Source of the DNA: Acidobacteriota bacterium
GTDB lineage: Bacteria > Acidobacteriota > Terriglobia > Versatilivoradales > Versatilivoraceae
Direction: 5' to 3'
NCBI GenBank assembly: GCA_022826755.1
Contig: JAJDUG010000035.1
Span: forward strand, 1-38,418
Length of the DNA stretch: 38,418 nt
Shown here: positions 36,721 through 38,418 of the stretch, one piece after another
Layout: the number at the start of each line of letters is the position of its first letter
Numbering within the stretch: position 1 is the first letter of the stretch
Position numbers and translations under genes: made by a program
Notes under the pieces: model-generated
Told to the model about the DNA's origin: nothing
What the model saw: the letters and a program-made list of their open reading frames with translations, nothing else
The model's database searches: none

Positions 36721-37443
36721 CTAATTGGATTCAAATAGGCTCCTCTGCTTGAATCGATGATCGCGAAACAGCCCTGGGCGGTATTCCGATTTGGACAGAA
36801 CCTTTCTGAAACTGGTAGGCGAATTCATTGCTGCATCCAGCACTCCTCTTTTCTTGAGACTAAGGAACAGCGCCGCGGATCTCGCTTGGCAGTTGATCGA
36901 TCGACGGGGATTGAACTCAATGTCCGTAAAACCGGCGTAGCTGTCAAGCTCCGGCACCCAATCGCTATACTTCTCCAGAATAGACCGACAATACAGCCAG
37001 TCGTAGAAAACGGTCTTGGGTTCGTTGGGAAAATTAAATCCTTCGAAACGGAATCCCGTGAGCTCCCCAGATTCTTGTAACCGGGGATCACGCTTTGCTT
37101 GGCCAATCTCTTTATCCCCCTTCTTGTACAAGTCTGTGAACGGTCCCCTGTCCCCAAAGACTTTGCTCCCCTGAAAGGCCAGTTCAAGTTTGATCCGTCC
37201 GTGCTCTTTGGTCGGAACCGTCATGTGGAAAGCGCTCATGTGTCTTCCAAGCTTATTCTCGGATCGCGTAGAGATTTCCAGAAGCGGTGTAAGGCCAGTA
37301 CGTGCAGCGGCCGCGTGCAGCGCCTTGATATTCTTTTCCTTCTGGACAGCAGCGAATCCAGGATGCCACTGAAACTCGAAGAAACGTTCCTCCACCAATT
37401 CACTGCTATAAGGTTTTGAGAGGAAGACGGGGCGTTTAGTCAT
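36721..37443 (-). CDS. NADAR-type antitoxin of a DarT toxin
   Basis: 240 residues; the ATG overlaps the darT stop by 8 nt (ATGACTAA). The protein matches the DarT-associated NADAR family: VEERFFEFQWHPGFAAVQK, LTPLLEISTRSENKLGRHMS, ELAFQGSKVFGDRGPFTDLY and GFTDIEFNPRRSINCQARS. NADAR domains remove ADP-ribose from DNA guanines and thus reverse the damage done by the partner. The family name comes from memory of these motifs and the position directly after darT. A macrodomain antitoxin (DarG) is not what this is. Antitoxin after toxin, overlapping, implies coupled translation. Confidence 0.78.
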   Translation of the reverse strand: MTKRPVFLSKPYSSELVEERFFEFQWHPGFAAVQKEKNIKALHAAAARTGLTPLLEISTRSENKLGRHMSAFHMTVPTKEHGRIKLELAFQGSKVFGDRGPFTDLYKKGDKEIGQAKRDPRLQESGELTGFRFEGFNFPNEPKTVFYDWLYCRSILEKYSDWVPELDSYAGFTDIEFNPRRSINCQARSAALFLSLKKRGVLDAAMNSPTSFRKVLSKSEYRPGLFRDHRFKQRSLFESN

Positions 37444-37987
37444 TTGGAAGATTCCGTATCAGCTCCAGCGGAATTTCATTTGGCACAAGAATCTCGCACT
37501 TTTCTGCTTGCTGCAAGCGCTTCTGGACCTCCGGGTCATTCCAATCGGTCCTTGTGCAGAGAACTTCAAGATCGATCATTTTGTGTGCGTCCTCAATAGG
37601 GTAGCTGGGTACTCCAGCCTTGTTTGACACGTCCGGCGTAAATAAAACGCCCTCGAACTCCAGCACTGCTGGATGTATCCAGAGAAAAATTGAGTCTTTG
37701 ATACGACCTTCCTTGCGGGCTACATGTTCCATCGGTTGGTTGTTTCTTAAGCACAGATGCACGTACCCATCCAACCCCTTATTCTTATCAGCGTCATGAC
37801 TCCAGTCGTTGCCACCTGGAGCCGGAATCTCAATCCCCCGCTCCATCAGTCTGGCTCGCGAAAACAGCCCTCTGAGCTCTCGAATTAGCCTCAGGTTTCG
37901 ACGATCGGTGAAGTGGTAGAGATTCGTGGCAGCGTACCGCCTAAATAGCTCTCTCGTGGCCATTCTCGTAATGAGCCCTCCGAACAC
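37436..37987 (-). CDS. DarT-family DNA ADP-ribosyltransferase toxin
   Basis: 183 residues from a GTG at 37987 with GGAGG about 6 nt upstream. An ATG 24 nt later (MATRELF) is an alternative. DUF4433/DarT marks are NLYHFTDRRNLRLIREL with His25, the NAD-binding region, GNDWSHDADKNKGLDGYVHL, NNQPMEHVARKEGRI, FLWIHPAVLE and the C-terminal RLQQAEKCEILVPNEIPLEL. Glu165 there is the likely catalytic Glu. DarT proteins attach ADP-ribose to bases in single-stranded DNA, stopping replication and acting in anti-phage defence. The NADAR partner suggests the DarT1 branch, which targets guanine. It is the first gene of the pair. Confidence 0.85.
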   Translation of the reverse strand: MFGGLITRMATRELFRRYAATNLYHFTDRRNLRLIRELRGLFSRARLMERGIEIPAPGGNDWSHDADKNKGLDGYVHLCLRNNQPMEHVARKEGRIKDSIFLWIHPAVLEFEGVLFTPDVSNKAGVPSYPIEDAHKMIDLEVLCTRTDWNDPEVQKRLQQAEKCEILVPNEIPLELIRNLPND

Positions 37988-38007
37988 TCCTATCCTCCAG
38001 AGTTATC

Positions 38008-38030
38008 ATTATAGCCAACCGCTGGTTAGC
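38008..38030 (-). promoter_or_regulatory. darT promoter -10 box with palindromic operator
   Basis: On the minus strand TATAAT (38013-38008) directly follows an inverted repeat at 38014-38030: on the plus strand GCCAACC, GCT, GGTTAGC (one mismatch between arms). It fills the spacer between -35 and -10, an ideal site for autorepression. The -35 itself is weak. The GTG start lies about 20 nt downstream of the -10 box. Confidence 0.55.
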
Positions 38031-38070
38031 AGAATCCAAACTAAACTAGGCTCTGGGTCCATACTCCCAC

Positions 38071-38251
38071 CCCCCTGAATCCGCCAGCTTTGCCGGGCAG
38101 GCTGGACATTCTCACTCTCTGGCATAGCACAGCACCCCGAAACGCCTCCTGGACTGATTCCCCTCTCAGGGACCGCAGGTCCCGCCGTCTGTGGGGAAAC
38201 CGGAACGGCCGGCTCGCTCAACGGTCCCGTGGTCGCCATCCGGTCCGGGCG
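38071..38251 (+). repeat. Diverged direct repeat, copy B
   Basis: About 181 nt, the partner of copy A at 35823-36006. It is alike over its whole length apart from small indels before the shared TGGCATAGC. The 45-codon core reads WHSTAPRNASWTDSPLRDRR, then SRRLWGNRNG. By eye there are 22 base differences from copy A in the core, 14 at third positions of this frame. Confidence 0.85.
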
Positions 38252-38418
38252 AATGGTGCCGATAGCAACTGTCCGCCAACGTAAGCGTTCGGTCAAGCCG
38301 GTATCCGGCGTTACGGCAGCCGGACAAGCATTGTCGAACAGCGAGCCGATCCGGTCCGGGCGCCCTCCGTGCACAGGGGACATCGACTGGTGCCGGCCGT
38401 CGACAACGCCAGCGTCCG
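38252..38418. other. Window end without a recognised gene
   Basis: GC-rich sequence after copy B that runs off the window. Open frames on both strands here are unconvincing. No similarity to the sequence beyond copy A (hairpins) is apparent. Confidence 0.3.

Noticed and set aside
38009-38383. 124-codon minus-strand frame across repeat copy B
   Set aside because: The third-position pattern between the two repeat copies fits the plus-strand frame and not this one. It also overlaps the darT promoter.

Overview
The window is a GC-rich bacterial chromosome segment. It has a conserved housekeeping core (about 9.4-31.8 kb) flanked by two accessory or defence regions. Nothing in it is a taxonomic marker I can read with certainty. 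A CIRCE-controlled groESL, a TatA-TatC pair, GatB (the indirect Asn/Gln-tRNA route), an S41 carboxy-terminal protease and an MNIO RiPP cluster would suit an Acidobacteriota-like or other Gram-negative environmental lineage. That placement is an inference. Several small lesions (frameshifted integrase, frameshifted ribbon-helix-helix gene) could be real decay or assembly errors.

Left region (1-8.5 kb): a complete type I-C CRISPR-Cas locus, all read on the minus strand, in the order cas3-cas5c-cas8c-cas7-cas4-cas1-cas2, then a leader and a 37-nt repeat array that runs off the window start. Genes overlap or nearly abut. cas8c carries a plausible internal start for the small subunit Cas11c. A leaderless-looking upstream reading frame sits under a TATAAT box in front of cas3. 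Between cas3 and the core (8.5-9.4 kb) there is only a frameshifted ribbon-helix-helix gene.

Core (9.4-29.3 kb): yraN-like nuclease-fold gene and cysS (minus); smc, purC, a PHP phosphoesterase, a CvpA-like membrane protein, a small Fis-type HTH protein and groES-groEL (plus). The groESL promoter overlaps a near-perfect CIRCE operator, and a strong terminator follows groEL. Then come a sensor histidine kinase and tatC-tatA (minus), an S41 protease, gatB, a YgfZ/GcvT-like protein and a hotdog thioesterase (plus), and mtnA (minus).

RiPP cluster (29.5-31.8 kb): a good sigma70-type promoter drives a 124-residue Tat-signal protein with twelve cysteines in two near-identical six-Cys repeats. It is followed by a DUF692/MNIO enzyme and an overlapping DUF2063 partner. 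This is the architecture of MNIO-modified, metal-binding peptides of the bufferin/methanobactin type. The precursor would leave the cytoplasm through the Tat system, whose tatA and tatC genes are also in the window.

Right accessory region (31.9-38.4 kb): a small Lys-rich ORF, a decayed tyrosine recombinase (no start codon plus one frameshift), a solitary Mrr-type restriction nuclease with a long coiled-coil N-terminus, a run of strong hairpins, and a DarT-NADAR DNA-ADP-ribosylation toxin-antitoxin pair with a palindromic operator. A diverged direct repeat of about 180 bp flanks the toxin-antitoxin pair. Its two copies differ mostly at every third base, as if it encoded protein. The region looks like a small defence island built by integration.
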